Source: Pelodera strongyloides
Taxonomy: Eukaryota; Nematoda; Chromadorea; Rhabditida; Rhabditidae
DNA length: 64,000 bases
NCBI GenBank assembly: GCA_036852015.1
Contig: JAANDG010000298.1
Coordinates: 62,001 to 126,000 of the forward strand
Direction: 5' to 3'
The notes beneath the pieces are model-generated. The model saw only the letters and a program-made list of their open reading frames with translations, was not told where the DNA came from and made no database searches. The position numbers were made by a program, and so were the translations under genes. Position 1 is the first letter of the stretch, and every line of letters starts with the position of its first letter. This document shows positions 13,960 to 27,137 of this stretch, in pieces.

Positions 13960-14371
13960 TTGCGCCTCGTCATCAGAAATATCGTCCGATCTGAAAATAC
14001 AGTTATTTTTTATTCGAATGAACGTTGCGTGCGTTTTAAATTAGTCGGAGGTGATAGCGTTGACACTGATGGAAATTCTTTGCGGATGCGGAAACTTTTC
14101 AACAAATTGTTTCTTGGCCCCGATTTATCGATTCGACTCACCCATTTGATGAAAATGACGTGGCTTCCGAACGTAGCGGTCTTCTATGGGGCCAATTCTG
14201 AAAGCATATATCGTGAAATAAACTGCAAAACGATTCTTCACCTTCCGATGATACCTGTGAAACTAACAATAAGTCACGGAATGCCGGGAGAGGTTCGGCA
14301 GACGGCCAAATATTTACTCATAGCAGAATAGTTAAAGAAAACGGAAACCGCCTAGTGGCATCGTTATAGTA
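13960..14371 (+). pseudogene. Decayed coding fragment, family uncertain
   Basis: A 123-codon open frame (TTG start, no ATG) has mixed-hydrophobic, protein-like composition, for example TVIFYSNERCVRFKLV, LRMRKLFNKLFLGPDL and LPNVAVFYGANSESIY. Just before it, another frame reads DRQLWKRYSGHSALIAPR. Just after its stop, a third frame reads GQIFTHSRIVKENGNRLVASL up to a GTAAGT donor. This suggests one coding unit broken by frameshifts. The texture is vaguely like nematode F-box-associated proteins, but I cannot confirm it. It could also be chance. Confidence 0.25.
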
Positions 14372-17300
14372 AGTTGTCCATATATGCTTCTGCTATTTGG
14401 TCTCCTTATTTAAAAAAAAACGAAATCCTCTTTGGAGAACGAGCGCAAAACCGTTTCACAAAAAATTGCACTCAGTAAAATCAATTATGAAACGTGTCAT
14501 AATTTTACAAAATAAGAACGGTTAACCGTGTTTAGTATAAAATTTCTCCAACGCAGTAGAACTGTGTATGATCTCATTGAATGCTTTAAAATGGCCCTCA
14601 CAAACACGCAGTGCTCGATAGTCAGATCGTTTTAGGTGGTAGACAGAGGAGAGATGGTTTCAGGAAACGGTTTCTACATTGCAAACGCAACCGAGAAGTC
14701 ACCAGTTTTAGTTGCATATAAACCCGAGTTGTTTCATATGTATTTGGCCAGATGTTGAAAAATACTTCAGATGGAGCACCTTCGAAACTATCCGCGCTAA
14801 TCGCATTTGGAGGGGGGGGGAGGGTGGAAGATTATCCTATTTTTTGTCATCCATTACTAGAAAGCTCAAAAATTAATTTATCGAATAGGTTGTTTAAAAG
14901 TTGTGTGCATAGTTTTAACAGTTACTTAATGAGGAACGATTAGTTCAAAATTAAAGCCCGGAAAGAAAAAGGGTAGAAAAAGATAATCTCATCACAGTTG
15001 AATCCTGACCGCAATATCGCTTACCCTATTATCAAGGTACATCTTGGTAAACGCTCCCTAATTACTTCACTGGTCACATACTGGTCACAGAGAATCAAAA
15101 ATTCGTTGAGTCAGTAGCTTTATATCAAAATTATTCAAATGATTAGTGATTCACCTACACTCACGTGCGCGTAGTCATATGCATACAGGAAGCGGTGTTC
15201 TAGCACAAAACAGTGCGGGCCTGCAGTCTTGAAAGTTCGAGAAACATACCTCATTAGCGTTTCTTTTGTATTTTTCCAGAAGAATCTGCTCTACGACGGT
15301 TAACTTTCGACTTTTACATAGTTGTGCTAGAGAAATGTATGGCATCCCATGATAACATCCATCTTCCGACACTCTTCTATCCTGAAAAGACGATCTTGAA
15401 GTAAGACTGTGACAAAATAATTCCTATTACGTACTTCGATGACCATACTAGTCAGACAAAACGCTGCTCTACCACTGTAATCTTCTGACTTTTATTACCC
15501 GTGTTCATGGTAAATTTCGTTCAGCAATCATCACATTTTTTTCAGACCAAACGTTTGTTGTCCTTATTATGTCCTCGAAGAGTATAGAAAACTACAGGTT
15601 CGAACCTGAGCGTCTAAAGAGAGATTTTTACTTCGAGCACACTTTTTTGTGCAGTATCATAAATGTTAGATATACGCATGGACCGGGGAGACTGGTGATT
15701 ACATTGGTAAAATCTCATTCGGCAAGCATAGCAGTGAAAACGTTTTTTATACACTAAAGTGTACAACGTGGTAAACTAAAGGACCTGTTCGGCCTATTAA
15801 AACAAAAACAAATAGGCCAAGCACTGCAGACACGTGAATATTTGTATTGCTACTGGAAATAATGTCTCGATGTTTTTCCTATGTTTTTACACACAACTGA
15901 TCGCTAACCTTCCTTACGATACTTGATCCTTCAAATATCGTATCAAATCCGGAATTGTTATTCTTCGTGGTTGAGGGCTCGCATTGCCTGTCAACAATTT
16001 TTTTCTGTCTTGAAGTCACGAATGAAGTTTCCTAAACAAATAAGCTTGTACTTACCAAGATGCCTGCAAGTGCTAAGATTGCCTGCAAGTGCTAAGATGC
16101 CTGCAAGTGCTATGATTGCAGAAAAACCACTACTTGGATTGAAAACGTCACTTTTTAGGTGACGGAAACCTTTGGCAAATCTGACAACTTTTACCATGTT
16201 GCGGTCACACGAGAAACTGCGACGTATCTGTTTGGAATGTAGAACGCTCATCTAAACAAATAATTGGTGAGTACAAAACAATCCCATCAATAACGGCAAT
16301 TGTATTTCCTTGAAAAAGAAGAACAGCACAATGGAATAATATAAGATACAACTGCATGAGGTTTATTGCCACAAAAGCACCATAATGGTTTATTTATTTA
16401 TTAGCAGAATTAGCAGAAAATTTTCTAGTTTTGGAACATTTTTGTGTCATTTTGAGCGACCATCTTGAAAAACGTAGATGATATAGCCGATGGATATGGT
16501 CAATGAAAAGAACCCGATCCAGTGAACTTGAAAAGTGAGATGCAATATCTGGCGAAGTGCCGGCCTTTACCTTTATAGTGACCAAGTGTTCACTTATCTC
16601 TAATCTAACAAAGTGATTCGAGACATTGAGCACCTAAAAGCCTTAATCCCATTCAAAACACTGGACAGGAAATCAAGTTAAGTGAAATTTGTTATTTAAA
16701 TCGTAAGTAAAAAACTCGAAAAACAAAGAAAAGCCTCTTAACATCCGGCTTACAGTTAAAACCCCCATTAAAATTTTATTAAACTGCAGCGAAAAAAGAA
16801 TGCATTATAACCATAGAAGCTAACAAAATATGCACTAATGGAATCATATGGGCACATAATATCTTATTATTTAATACTCTTATAAAACATAAGATAAAAA
16901 AATTTTCTTATAAAAAAATTTAAGGTTTGGCCTGGGAAACAAGGGAGGGGAATTTGGGTAGGAACCAGATATACAGGCTGATTTTGCCTGCTTATTACAT
17001 TTGCCTACGTGGCAGACAATTACTTGTTTCGCTGTTATTTTGGTTTATAGCAAGCTGCCCGTCTGTATTTGTAGTATTGCGTTCTTCACGCTATATAGAG
17101 GGCTTGGATTAGAAGAGAGATTTTCACAATCATTTTTTTACAAATTACGATTCGACGAGAATTAAGATAATTTACATTTTTAAAGTCTCAAGTGCATTTC
17201 GCAACTATATTCTTTTCTCTACTACTGAAGCATCACCGAACAGTGTGCTAATATAGCCCGCTTATCATTCCAAAACCAGAAGTTTCCGAAAATTATCATT

Positions 17301-19596
17301 CAGAAAGTTCAAGGAAGATCCAATGATTTTGCAAACAAACTACTTGCCGCTTTTTTTTGTGGCAAGCTGTCGCATTTGAACCATGCTATTAAACAAATTG
17401 TAAGCGCTCATTAGCTAGTAAAAGCAAGTATTGAAAAGAATAAAGAAATGATTTAGTGCCGATGACCATGATTTAGGGCATTTTCCTCCATTTATAGAAT
17501 GCCTTCAGTTTACATGACAACTATCTGATTATTCCAGATGTTAAATATTCATATAATATTGGAATATTTTCTTGATCTCATTAACGGAGGAGCTTGGCTA
17601 ATCGGCTTTGCAAAAGGCTGTGTTCAAGCCCTCTTCTCAGGCTTAAAAAAAGAAAGGTTGGTCGTTAACATTCAATTTTTAATAAATCGTTAGTACATGA
17701 AATATGATGCAATATGCCGTTTTTTTTAAATAAAAAAGCAAGTACATAATAACGAAGAAGAAGAAGCTGTTATTTCCTTGTCGTCTAAAAAGTACATTAT
17801 CATCCGTACGGCGTTTTCCAATCAAAATCCTCAAACCTGAACCACCTTGGCAAGTCAGTATAATGATAATGGCGTAGATATAATAATTGATTTACAGCTC
17901 ATCATAACTTGTTTATTGCAAATATACACAGTACCTGTTGAATAAGGTCTGAGAATCCGCAATATGGATAAAACAACGCTCTGAAAAATTATTCCTCAAT
18001 TTAACATTGAATCCGCTTTCTGGTTGATGATTCCGTTTACTTCAATTTCCAGACACGATGGGCTGCGGCTAACACGAAAAGAAGGCATCCAGTTGAATCA
18101 CTCTCCTTGCATGTATGATGAAGAATCAAAAATCATAAGGTAGTCCTAAAATACTTATTCCTGTAAAATTTATGTTTCTTTAATATTTTCGTATTGTGTT
18201 TCTATTTCTTCATATGCAGATATTCGCTCACAATATTTTACTTTCGAACAATTAAACGCTTATTACCTTATTTCCGTGCCAAATAAAACAATGGGTAGAA
18301 GCAGTTCTTTAACAATTTTATAGTGATTCTCCACGCAGAAAAAAAATGACTAGTTAGTGATACCCTTTTCCTTTCAAGCCTTTTTGCAAATTTTAGCCAA
18401 GTCGCTGCTGCCGAACTTGTTGAGCCAATTGGGTTTTTGTTGTTAATTTTCGTGTTATTAGTATAAAAAAGTTGCTCATGTTTTACGAAATGACAGTATA
18501 TGTGCACACACAACAAAGATATAATTGGCTATGTAGACAAGTCCGATTCATCAAGGAAAGGAATGATGACAAGATCTCCTTCTCATTTACAGTGGTATAC
18601 TCTAACTTACCTCTACGGACTGATGGATTAAAGTGTATAAGTGACGAACTCTAGGGTAAACCAACATTTTTTCGAACTTCTCTTTTTGGGAGAACGAGAC
18701 GGTTAGGTGCGATCATGTGCACGCAATACATGAATACTGTAATAAACGGACGTCAACGAACTTAACTACGGCCGCAAAGAGAGTCCTGCGCCAATTTCTT
18801 AGCATACGTGACCAGCAGCATGATTGCCATTGTTGTCTGGAAAGAGAGTGAAAGTAGTTATGAGAACCATTATAAGAAAAGAAAGCACATGAAACATCAT
18901 GCAAAGTCATCATGCTCGTTTTCTTCACTTACTCCCAGTATGGCAGTTTTATGCTTCCGGGTTATATGAAATATATAGGTTTACACACTAAATATCTGTA
19001 AAGTTGAGGTTTTGAAACGTAGGTGTAAAGAATAGGGTTTTAGGTTTTTGAGGTTTATCAACCTGAATTGTGACACAATTTATGAAGACAAAATAATTCT
19101 TGGACGAGACTCAAACACCTTACCATTAGAGGAGTCCAAAATATGACTGTTCATAAGAGGACCTGAAAAAAGTAAGTTATGTGTTGTAATTATTTCTGCG
19201 CACTAAATGATTGTTTTAGGCGTATTCCCTTAAATCCGATAAAATGTAACCTTCAAAAATAAACCGTTGGGTACTGTTGAATGTCGGGGAACCTTCTATA
19301 TCTACGAAAACATCAAGAGCATTACCTGAAAGATAGTCGTTTTCCAGGTTAAGAAACAACAAAACGGAAAACATTAGCTTGTGGAGGTGCAGTCCATAAG
19401 CGAACAGAGCACATTAGAATTAACGATAGAGAGGGAATGTGCCAATTAATTTCCTTTCTTCCCTTTACTAGTTTTCCCTCAACTGCGATTTGTTTCATTG
19501 TTAGTTTGGAGTTTTTCCTAGAAAATTGCTGGCTAGGTTTGCGCGAGAGTGCGCACTACCGATCCAATGATACAGTAAAAAGCGGGCGCTGTATGG
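14372..19596. other. Gene-free stretch
   Basis: AT-rich DNA with no supportable exon on either strand. The only structured item is the short tandem array at 16059-16113. The last few hundred bases are the promoter region of collagen A. Confidence 0.5.
16059..16113 (+). repeat. Three tandem copies of an 18-19 bp unit
   Basis: Units of the form GATGCCTGCAAGTGCTAA occur three times in a row. The middle copy has one extra T (GATTGCC) and the last ends in T instead of A. It is a minisatellite of unknown role. Confidence 0.85.
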
Positions 19597-19604
19597 TATA
19601 AAAG
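19597..19604 (+). promoter_or_regulatory. TATA box of collagen A
   Basis: TATAAAAG lies 47 bp before the collagen A start codon, implying a very short 5' UTR. Collagen B has the same octamer at a similar distance. Confidence 0.7.
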
Positions 19605-19643
19605 ACAGAAAGTAGCACAGAAAGGCATTACAAGGTTCCAGGG

Positions 19644-21087
19644 ATGGACGTCGAGGCACGCTTAAAGGTATTTATAAACTTTACTATAAACTTTACTAAA
19701 ATATTATCAATTTATTGGATATAAGAGCGAGTGCTCCTGATCACTCACGTTTTGCAGCTAGTAGATAAATGTATATTATCTATAGGGAAGAACAGTATAA
19801 TTTTCAGAATTAAAAACGGATATTAAACTGATTCGTTTTAAATTTAGACACATAAAAAATCTAAGGATAATGAATTTGGAGTGTTTTATGGTAACTTCCC
19901 AGTTACTTTATTTGGTTTCTATTTGCAGGCATTTCGGTTTCTGGCCTACTCAGCGGTGGGATTCGCTGTTCTCTCCGTGTTTTCTATCTGCATCACAATT
20001 CCATTGGTTCTGAATTATGCAAATAATATCAAGGAGACAATGGAACATGAAATACGCAGTTGCAAGGTTTGTGAGCAAAACATCCAAAACCTACATATTT
20101 GCCGTCGCCCCATGAGATATAGATATAGTGAAACACGCACCATTGGAAAAATCCACCAACGTTGGCAACCCTTCTGCATTTCAAATTTTACTTCTGCGTC
20201 AGAATCACGTTTTATAGTAGTTAGAAAAGGAAAACTAAGTGTAAGAAAAACACATCGCAGTTTTTGGCTATGATCCAGAAAACCCAAAAATACTAGAGAT
20301 ACACAAAAGCGTCCTCATTAATCATATTATCTTACAGCACGAGGCACGCGATATCTGGACCGAAGTGATCTCCGTAGACTCGGCCAGCCCGGCCAACCGT
20401 ACAGCTCGTCAAGCTGGGTATGGTGACGCAGCAGTTGGTGGATTTGGTGCTTCCTCTGGAGGAGGGCAGTGCTCCGGATGCTGTCTGCCTGGTCCACCTG
20501 GAGCAGCGGGAACGCCAGGACGCCCAGGACGTCCCGGAAACCCTGGATCGCCCGGTATGCCCGGAAACCCCGGAAGACCTCCACAGACTCCATGTGTCCC
20601 TCTTACACCACCCCCCTGCCCACAGTGCCCTCAGGGACCACCTGGACCTCCCGGTCCTCCCGGATTTCCTGGAAATCCTGGACGACCAGGTGCCCCTGGA
20701 CGACAATCCGGAGGAGGTGGACCCGGTGCACCAGGAAGAAAGGGACCTCCAGGACCACCCGGAAACCCAGGATCTCCAGGGTCCCCAGGAATGCCTGGAA
20801 GAAGCGCTCAAGGAGGATCCCCAGTGCCCGGACGACCTGGTTCCCCCGGACCAGCTGGACCTCCTGGACAACCTGGAGCCCCTGGACAGCCCGGTGGACC
20901 CGGAACACCTGGACCTCAGGGACGTAAAGGACCTCCTGGACAGCCCGGACAACCCGGAAACGATGGAAACCCTGGACAACCTGGACAACCGGGTCAGCCT
21001 GGTGACGCTGGAGAGCGAGGAATTTGTCCCAAATACTGTGCTATTGACGGAGGTGTCTTCTTTGAGGATGGATCTGTCCGAAAATAA
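19644..21087 (+). CDS. Cuticle collagen A
   Basis: Three exons (19644-19667, 19929-20066, 20338-21087) encode about 303 residues, the normal size for nematode cuticle collagens. Exon 1 gives MDVEARLK. Exon 2 holds the conserved N-terminal domain, with a hydrophobic signal-anchor ([20 protein letters not shown]) and the first Cys. The segment ANRTARQA carries an RxxR site of the kind cut by subtilisin-like proteases during procollagen maturation. Then come CSGCC, a short Gly-X-Y block, a Pro-rich break with three Cys, and long Gly-X-Y blocks with brief interruptions. The end is [17 protein letters not shown] then SVRK. Paired Cys flank each triple-helical block, as expected for interchain disulfides. 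The C-terminus resembles the col-1/sqt-3 type, from memory. The protein is secreted by hypodermis and assembled as cuticle trimers. AATAAA at 21185 ends a short 3' UTR. Confidence 0.95.
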
Positions 21088-21749
21088 CACAGATCTCACA
21101 GAGACCTCGCTGACGGGTGATACGCATTTTCTGAAACCTATTTTTTCCTGGTCCCCCTACTTTGCTTTTGTGATGTTTCTGACCAATAAACAGGAAAACA
21201 ATATTTGTTGTTTTCTGAACAAATGTCAAGCATTTACTATCCTACAAATACACATGTACTGAAGAGGGCTACATGTACATAATAATATTCTGCCTAAAAA
21301 ATGAAGAGAGCTAAGAAATTTGTATCAAAAATTATAAAAAATTTTTGTTTAGCTGTTGGATAGCCACAATTTCACCGGCAATGAGTAAGAACTATGAACC
21401 ATGCCCAGCTGCACTATCTACACACTGAACGTTAAAAAATATACTCATAGCTGCACTATCGACACACACAAGGTTCAAAAAATATACTCAATCAAATGGC
21501 ATATTGTAATATATAAAGGCCTATGAAGAGCAATACCAACTACAGACATGATCCTGTGTAGTATTGAATCGGTTCCTGCGATTATTCACAACCCAAAATG
21601 GATCAATGCTGAAATTTTCATATTTTAGACTGATACTGTTTCTCCTCCCATTTATGTCGATGTTTCTGGGCATATTTTTCTACAGTGCCAACAACGAATT
21701 ATGTAAACGAGTGCTACCATGTGTGTAAGTTGCAGAAAAACGATAGCAT

Positions 21750-21822
21750 GACCGTGTGGCCTAATGGATAAGGCGTCGGACTTCGGATCCGAAGATTGCA
21801 GGTTCGAGTCCTGTCACGGTCG
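21750..21822 (+). tRNA. tRNA-Arg (anticodon TCG)
   Basis: A 73-nt cloverleaf. Acceptor GACCGTG pairs with CACGGTC, followed by discriminator G. The D-arm is GCCTAATGGATAAGGC. The anticodon stem TCGGA/TCCGA carries loop CTTCGGA, giving anticodon TCG. The T-arm GCAGG-TTCGAGT-CCTGT is intact. It is uninterrupted and followed by a T-rich pol III stop. Confidence 0.97.
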
Positions 21823-23704
21823 AAACTTTTGCACTTTAGTTTTTTTTGGGTTTAGCGCCATAATATCTGTAAGACAACTACACAGTATGTAAAAAACCTG
21901 GCAATATTGAATGGAAAAAAATATTATGGAAAAAAAAAACTGAAAATATCCTTTCTTGTTCTGGAGTATGTTTTTTTTTGCACATTTGGCCTATGGAAGT
22001 ACAAAGATAATTTTACATAAAAAGTTTCTAGACTCCTTATAGTTAGCTACAAACCGCTGTCTGTGATTGCCATAAAATAAGTTGGCCTATGTTTGTATTT
22101 GTGATTGCATTGATTGTACTTACGTGGTGTACTTTGTTCAACTAGTATCAATAAATTATGTGTTTGCATCCCAGGTAAACTCCTCCAAGTGCTGAACGCA
22201 GAGCTCAATATTGTATCTCACGAGTTGAGCGGCGTACATAAGATGATGGGCTGTAAATCTCAGCTTCGATGATATGTTTATTGACCTCTGGATAGGTGAC
22301 CGCTTTGTGCCCCAACAACATTCAGAGCATATGTTTCATCAGCTATTGTTCTCAACAAACATCAAAATATTAAAAAGGTCAGGTGCTGCTCTTCAAAATA
22401 CCTCACCAACAAGTGTTTTGCAAGGTGCAAATAATTGTATATTAACAACTGAGCATGGACGCGTCATGTCTCATTGTTAGGAAACTTAGCTCAAATATGT
22501 CTGTCAATACTCCCAGCTTCTTAAGGGATGTTACTACATATGAAATTGAGCACGTTTGCCAGTTCTAGGTGTTTGAGAGCTTATTTGGCTTTGACGTGTG
22601 TTTGTGTACTTATTTGCTCTAAATTTATTCTTAATATGTCGGAGTTCAAAAGAAAAATCGCAGATTATGATAAACTTTATTATCCGAAGCCGAAAAAAAA
22701 CTTTGCAAATCAATACTTCAAAGACAATGACTTAAAACATTTACACCTTGAGTGTATTCAAAACAAAAGCAGATCGCAAGAAATGACAAAAAAAATCACA
22801 GCTAAAATAATAGTAGTTTTTACTTTTCTTTCATATAATAGCCATGGAACATAACGTCATATAATGGTGGCAGACTAGATATGCGTTCAGAAAATATTCA
22901 TGACCTTAAGTGACCTCATATTGTAAGGCATGTGTATATATGTATACTATACCTTATGTATGTACCTGCAAAATTCCCCCAAGTCCCAAATTAGGATGTT
23001 CTCAAACATAAAGCCGTGGTATCTTTCCAATGCGAAATATCGGTTGATTGTCTCATTAAGCCCGTTAATCGCTCATTGATATACTGCAAATGGGCTGTTA
23101 AAGACAAACAGCGGTACGGGCGGCTCAGTGAACCTTTGTAAGAAGTCACTTAAGATGTAACACAAAAAGTGCAATCAAATAGAGCACGGCCACGGTAGAA
23201 AACGAATTGCCCATAAATAACGAGCAAATTGTTTGCAAACTGATAGGAAATGACTGAGCGGCTACCCTACCGGAGAGGAATTAATGGCGGTAAATCTAGC
23301 GGAATATTGGGTAGACCTCCCAGCACGAACGTTGGGCAAGAATAACTATTTAGCTTATTAACAAGGTACGTAAGGTGATAGAGATCAAGGAAAAAAACAA
23401 CGGCTTTTCAAAAGTCAAACAAAAAGGGACACACAATTAAAAGAAGCTCTTAGATGATTAATCGATATGAAACAATAACTTCCTGATTGTGTTTTGACAA
23501 TGTTAACGAGTCTAACTAAGTACAGTTGCTCACCATTAGGCATGTAAAATAATTCTGGAATGTGTCTATTAACTGGGATTGATTGTGTGGCTACGCATTC
23601 GAAGCAACATTGTTTGTGGTTAGAACTACATAGAACGACTGTGCCTAACAGTTTATGACAAGTATACATACGAAAAATGCGGATGTTAATAACAGGGAGA
23701 TTCG
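21823..23704. other. Gene-free stretch between tRNA-Arg and the homeobox gene
   Basis: AT-rich intergenic DNA including the 3' flank of the minus-strand homeobox gene. An open frame at 22528-22854 (+) starts with TTG and has Lys-rich, AT-driven composition; I do not believe it. Confidence 0.5.
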
Positions 23705-26700
23705 TTACCACTGCCCGGAATAGCCAAATGATAGGAAGGTCTTGGCGGGATCTCCTCCGACTGCAGCTGCAGCTAGAGCGCTGGCTTGAGCGAATTTTAC
23801 CTTTTCGACCTCGGCTTCTTGAAGGCGCTTTGACTTGGCACGACGATTCTGAAAACAGAATATTTATAAAACCAGCGGTTCGATGTACGCCAGTTTATCA
23901 CTATGGGACTTATGTATAAGAATTATGCAACACCCTCCTCTCAGACTCTTCGCATGGACAAACTGTAACTTATGTAAATGAGTCTGGTCGATGGCAGTTT
24001 CGGATCCCTTTATTCGCGGGTGGTCTTGCGTCGAATAATTAACCATATAATGATTTGCCGTATCAAAGTGCACACAATAGGATGTGCTCACAGATGGTCT
24101 GTGTGTACTGTCGCTTATGCGGCATAATGGCGCTGGATTGGTAATTTGTCAAGTTTCAACCGGCGGACCCCCGGACCAGCGTGCTCTGTACCCGATACAC
24201 TTCTCAATTGCGCAATACATCAGTATGGCTGGCCGAATTCCCACACAAAAGACTAACAGAGTGACAGTTAGCTGACTGACAAAAATACAGCAAAAAAGGC
24301 ATTGAAAATCTGACGAACCGTACCCATCAAAGCTGAACTAAGCTTCCAGACTAAATCAGTTTGAAAACAAACAAACTGCTGAGCTCAATTGTACGAAACG
24401 TGCAATACCAAGCAATTCGGCCAATAAATTAAGCGAAATTGAATCCGTATCCCAGGAATAGGTTATGCAATCAAATTACGCGCAAATAGTACAATTTAAT
24501 GGCGGATTCAATTATCGCTGTTATATTGCTCGAGAACAGAGCACCTACGCTGCAAAGCTCGAAAACGCTTTTAATAAACGCAAAATTCGAAAGTTGTAAA
24601 ATCATTGAACAACGTAACAGTGATTTTCATTAATGGACATTGTTACTCGGTTAGATAACCAGCAAAGTGTCCTGCTTAACTGAAGTTCGAAGTAAACCCA
24701 GGAGAGCTTAATGCTAAGTTAATTATCCAGCAATACCTGTCACTTTTCTTCCAAAGATATAATTATCTAATTTATATTTGACACTCGGGCCCTAATCCCT
24801 CTTCGCACATCGTTCGAGAATATAAATCCTATCCCAAATTTTATACCCGCATATTGGATAGTCGTAAAATTGTCGACCCTCCAAACAATGGATGGCATAC
24901 AGTAATCTTCGAAACGGCTATTAACGCCACGAAACGCATATGTTCCGAGGATCGCCTAATGACAATTATGAGAGAAACCGCGTCTCCGCTGCGAGCAAGC
25001 ATTCCCACTCATATTCCCATCAGTCGTTAATTAGCCAATAATGCGCCATTACAACTTGCCAAATGGCCAATTAACTAAGTTATTGATTGATTTTCAGAGC
25101 ACGTGAAAGTAAGACAGATATAACAATAAGTATGCACGTAGGTGGATTACTTTGGGAAAAATCTATTCATTATCTTATGTTATTCGGAAACTTGCAAGGA
25201 AAACATCGCTTTAGTTCTTTTATCAAAACCATATGTTGTGTTCACACCTTAGCCTATCTTTTAATAATCTATAGCTATAGCAATAATGCGCGTTTCGGCA
25301 CGCTCGTCCCGTCACATATGGGCTATAGATATGCCTGATCGCTATCTTAATTGGCGGGTACAAGTTGCGCTGTGATTGTCTCTATTTTGACAGGATCTTT
25401 TATCTACTATACCACTTCATAAATTGTGGTTTAGAAAGTGTGACGGGCTACGGTAGAACTGAAGGTTGCACTATTCTGACCTTGGCATCTACGTGTTAAG
25501 GAGAATACTAGAAAGACTACTCTAATGTTAAGAAAGTAGATAAGCACCTGAAACCAGATCTTCACTTGTGTTTCGGTCAACTGCAACGAGGCACTGAATT
25601 CGGCTCGCTCAGCTATTGACAGATACTGCTTTTGTTGAAATTTTCGCTCCAAAGAGAGAAGTTGCTGAAATAAATATGTTTGTAAATCTGGAAGAAGGAA
25701 ATCAACGATAGAAAGATTCGGGACGTAGAACTTCAAAGTTTGGGCTCCATCGTTTATGAAAGCAAACCCCACCTGCGTACTGAATGGTGTTCTTGGTTTC
25801 CTGTTACTCTTATGCTTACGCAACATACATTTGTTGAGGCCAATCGCTATTTTTGTTTCCTCAGGAGCTGAAAAATAACGCATAAAGTTGGATAAAAAGA
25901 ACTACGCATGTAGCACATACAGCCCTTTCTTTCGGCAATACCTATGATATGTGATCTGCATAAACAATTACGCAAAAGCAAAAAGGTTTTATTTTTTTGT
26001 TGTTGTGTGTAAACTAAATGAAGATACCTACGTCTAGTTTTAACTAATCGGCTTATGAGTAATGTACTATTCAATGGAAAAGGATTAATCAAATAATTTT
26101 ATCGGAACCATTCTTTTCTCGTTTTGCCTCTTGCGTTAAACACGTGTCGATCAGTAAGCGATATTACGCAATTTGCATCTGGTTTTGAAAACAAATTCGG
26201 ATTAGAGATTCAAGAGGTACGTGGAACTCAGGGGATTCCATTTCTTATTTTGCCGAATTACCGTACATTCTCAGGCGAATATGGAGGTTTGGAGATGCAA
26301 GACTGAAGGCAAGAGAAAGCCACTGTCATCGTTATTAAAATACTCATATATTCTATGTGAATACAAAACGTGAGCTGCAAAGCAAGCCTATGGGGAAATC
26401 AATTCATGGTCGAGCGAAAAGTGTTCCCTGACTTGAAAGTAGTTCACATATCCCTATTACGGAGAAGAAAAGAACTGCATCAAGTGGTCAAGTGGAAGCA
26501 GTTGTTTGTGTGTATCCCTGTTGGTCTGTTTCTAAACAACTTGTTCCAAGAATTGAAGTGTACCACTCACTCGGTGAATCATGCCGTGACGAGTTGTTGT
26601 TATGGCTGATCCAGTTGAAACTTGGAGCGAGGGATTGTGGTGATGAACCGCTGGATTCCGGAGAACTCTCGGACGTGCTAGGTATGGGAACCCTGAATTG

Positions 26701-27137
26701 GAGTGTTTTTTATATCTTACGGTAGTTTATAATACAGACTAGACGTGTTAGGCTCTTCATCGTTGGCTTAAGCTTGTAAAATTGTACCTTTGTTGTGCAA
26801 AGAAGAGTAGCGCAGGATCAAAGGGCGGTGAAGGGAATTTGATTGTGAATGGATTTGGTGAGTTGAGTGTCATTGCGGATAGAGGAGTCGTCGGTAAGGT
26901 GGACGGCATGCTCTGCAAATGAACTGGATGAATATCACATGTAAAAACAGGAAAATGTCGCGCTACATTCATTAGTTTTAGTAGCACCCTGCATATGCTT
27001 AAGTAATCTACCGTAATTATCGGTGATGTTGTGGGAATGGGCATAAGCGGACGAGGTTTTGCAATTTCGTCCTTTCCCAGTAGGCTCGCTACACTAAAGC
27101 TCGAAGAATGACGTTTTCCACCATCTAAGGAGACCAT
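23705..27137 (-). CDS. vab-15: Msx/Msh-class homeobox protein (VAB-15 orthologue)
   Basis: Six exons on the minus strand: 27137-27012, 26912-26788, 26692-26571, 25867-25773, 25664-25548 and 23848-23705. All phases match, giving 242 residues. Residues 14-22 (FSVASLLGK) form an EH1-like Groucho-binding motif. Residues 43-125 are Pro/Ser-rich. The homeodomain spans about 146-205 and contains [19 protein letters not shown] and [16 protein letters not shown], then the helix-3 motif [19 protein letters not shown]193 and N196 are positions 48 and 51. These are hallmarks of the Msx class, nuclear transcriptional repressors; C. elegans vab-15 acts in touch-neuron and epidermal development (established knowledge). 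The homeobox is split twice, after FSTQ and after WFQ, the second intron being 1.7 kb. TTTCAG directly abuts the ATG, suggesting spliced-leader addition with no 5' UTR. Confidence 0.95.

Noticed and set aside
20332..21262. Long overlapping open frames across collagen A (minus 255 aa, plus 280 aa and 152 aa)
   Set aside because: They are frame shadows of the repetitive GC-rich Gly-X-Y coding sequence. Only one frame continues the N-terminal domain and has the CPKYC end.
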